Shown here in pieces: positions 6,011 to 6,917 of a stretch of 6,917 nucleotides of DNA. Origin of the DNA: Actinomycetota bacterium (GTDB taxonomy: Bacteria > Actinomycetota > Thermoleophilia > Gaiellales > Gaiellaceae); the NCBI GenBank assembly GCA_013697465.1, contig JACCWU010000015.1, positions 1 through 6,917 of the forward strand, read 5' to 3'. Under the pieces are notes generated by a model. It made no database searches and was not told the origin of the DNA. It saw only the letters and a list, made by a program, of their open reading frames with translations. Positions within the stretch are counted from its first letter, which is position 1. Every line of letters begins with the position of its first letter. The translations under genes were made by a program, and so were the position numbers.

Positions 6011-6054
6011 GACGCTTTAGACGCCGGTTCCGCGCCTGCGTCAGCGCCGGCGGG

Positions 6055-6917
6055 TCAGCTCGTCGCGACGGCGAGCACGAGCGCGTTGCCGGACGGATCG
6101 ACGACCGTCTTGCCGTCAGGGCTCTCCCGCGCAGGCTCACCGCTCTGCTCGAGCCGGCCGAGCAGACGGTCGCGCTCGGCCGAGTTCGGAAGGACGATCG
6201 TCGCGTGCCGAAGCGCGGCGGTTCCTGGAGGCGGAGCAGGCGCTCCCGCGCTCTCCCAGGTGTTCGCGCCCAGATGATGGTGGTAGCCGCCGGCGGCCAG
6301 AAAAGCGGCTTGCGCGCCGAGCTGCGCCATCAGGCCGAAGCCGAGGAGGTCGCGGTAGAACGTCACCGTCTCCGCGATCGAGGACACCTTCAGGTGCACG
6401 TGGCCCATCATTGTCCCCTCGGACAGACCGTCGGACGGCTCCGTTGCCGCATCGTCGAGCTCGGACAGGAGATCGGCAGTGTCGAGAGGGAGCGTCGTCA
6501 TCCTCGCCCCCACCTGTCCTTCCCACACCCCGCGCGGGCGATCGCAGTAGATCTCGATCCCGTGCCCGTCCGGGTCGCTCAGATAGATCGCCTCGCTGAC
6601 GAAGTGGTCGGAGAGGCCCGCGAGCGGAACACGGTCGCGCACTGCATGCGCGAGCCAGCGTGCGAGGTCGTGGCGCTCGGGCACGAGGAGCGCGAAGTGG
6701 TAGAGGCCCGTGTAGCCGTAGCCCGGCCGTGCTCCCGTTTCCTCCACGAGCACCACCAGCTCGCGTGCAACCGTGCCGAGCCGGGCCTCGCCGCCTCCCC
6801 GGTCGAGCACGTCCAACCCGATCGTCTGCCGGTAGTACGCGACCGAACGCTCCAGCTCCGAGACGGTCAGGTGCACCGCTCCGAGGGATGTCAGCGCCGA
6901 GATCTCGGCGGCCGTGG
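6055..6917 (-). CDS. Two-domain VOC/glyoxalase-fold protein, CatE-like, 5' end outside the window
   Basis: The frame is open to the right edge and gives 286 visible residues from the codon at 6915. The text before GTG 6876 (LTSLGA) continues the first strand GAVHLTVSELERSVAYYR, so the real start lies outside. Four beta-alpha-beta-beta-beta modules make two halves. The first half has VHLTV (H15), GLYHFALLV (H73) and DPDGHGIEIYCDRP (E121), a complete His/His/Glu set. The second half has MGHVHLKV (H174), YHHHLGANTW (H212-H214), and ends DPSGNALVLA with no Glu at the last position. This layout matches CatE (COG2514)-type ring-cleavage dioxygenase relatives, which use Fe(II) or another divalent metal on catechol-like substrates. 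Other VOC activities are possible, since the fold is very versatile. It is probably co-transcribed with the SGNH hydrolase gene that follows. Confidence 0.85.
   Translation of the reverse strand, partial: TAAEISALTSLGAVHLTVSELERSVAYYRQTIGLDVLDRGGGEARLGTVARELVVLVEETGARPGYGYTGLYHFALLVPERHDLARWLAHAVRDRVPLAGLSDHFVSEAIYLSDPDGHGIEIYCDRPRGVWEGQVGARMTTLPLDTADLLSELDDAATEPSDGLSEGTMMGHVHLKVSSIAETVTFYRDLLGFGLMAQLGAQAAFLAAGGYHHHLGANTWESAGAPAPPPGTAALRHATIVLPNSAERDRLLGRLEQSGEPARESPDGKTVVDPSGNALVLAVATS

Noticed and set aside
6011..6054. CGCCGG / CCGGCG inverted repeat between the VOC and SGNH genes
   Set aside because: The arms are short, self-complementary GC units with a long loop and no T run; expected by chance in such DNA.

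Overview
The window is high-GC, densely packed bacterial DNA. Its gene content is a class III cyclase-like protein fused to TPRs, a DUF4242/SCO4226-type protein, a PIG-V-like mannosyltransferase, cupins, a DCC (DUF393) thiol-disulfide protein and a YpfJ-type metallopeptidase. Together with GTG starts, stop/start overlaps and apparently leaderless starts, this suggests a high-GC actinobacterium, perhaps a soil Thermoleophilia-type lineage. That placement is an inference from gene style, not from a marker gene.

Layout, left to right: (1) the 3' end of a small cupin gene on + (1-276), sharing the tetranucleotide CTAG as a double stop with (2) a cyclase-homology/TPR gene on - (273-1694). (3) A 47-bp divergent region with an inverted repeat separates that gene from (4) a DUF4242 gene on + (1742-2017). 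(5) On -, a tightly overlapping cluster is transcribed in the order mannosyltransferase (4259-3099), bicupin (3102-2419), DCC-family protein (2422-2033), joined by GTGA and ATGA stop/start overlaps. (6) Divergent from it, on +, is a ypfJ-like membrane-anchored zinc peptidase (4325-5215). (7) On -, a two-domain VOC/CatE-like protein (6917-6055, start outside the window) is followed 44 bp later by a secreted SGNH hydrolase (6010-5270).

The most interesting point is the last gene of the cluster in (5). A plain ORF search sees only a 76-codon stump (2263-2033). Reading the same frame back to the ATGA junction gives a complete 129-residue DCC-family protein, interrupted only by one in-frame TGA. 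That TGA falls exactly where the first cysteine of the family's DxxCxxC redox motif belongs (D-P-G-TGA-R-F-C). An 8-bp stem-loop starts 13 nt downstream of the TGA, with its 5-nt loop starting 21 nt after it and a G at loop position 2. This matches the general form of a bacterial SECIS element. The simplest reading is a selenocysteine (UxxC) version of a DCC thiol-disulfide oxidoreductase that standard gene calling would truncate. A nonsense mutation or base-call error is the main alternative.

No tRNA, rRNA, CRISPR array, insertion sequence or origin is visible, and no gap of more than 300 bases lacks a gene.
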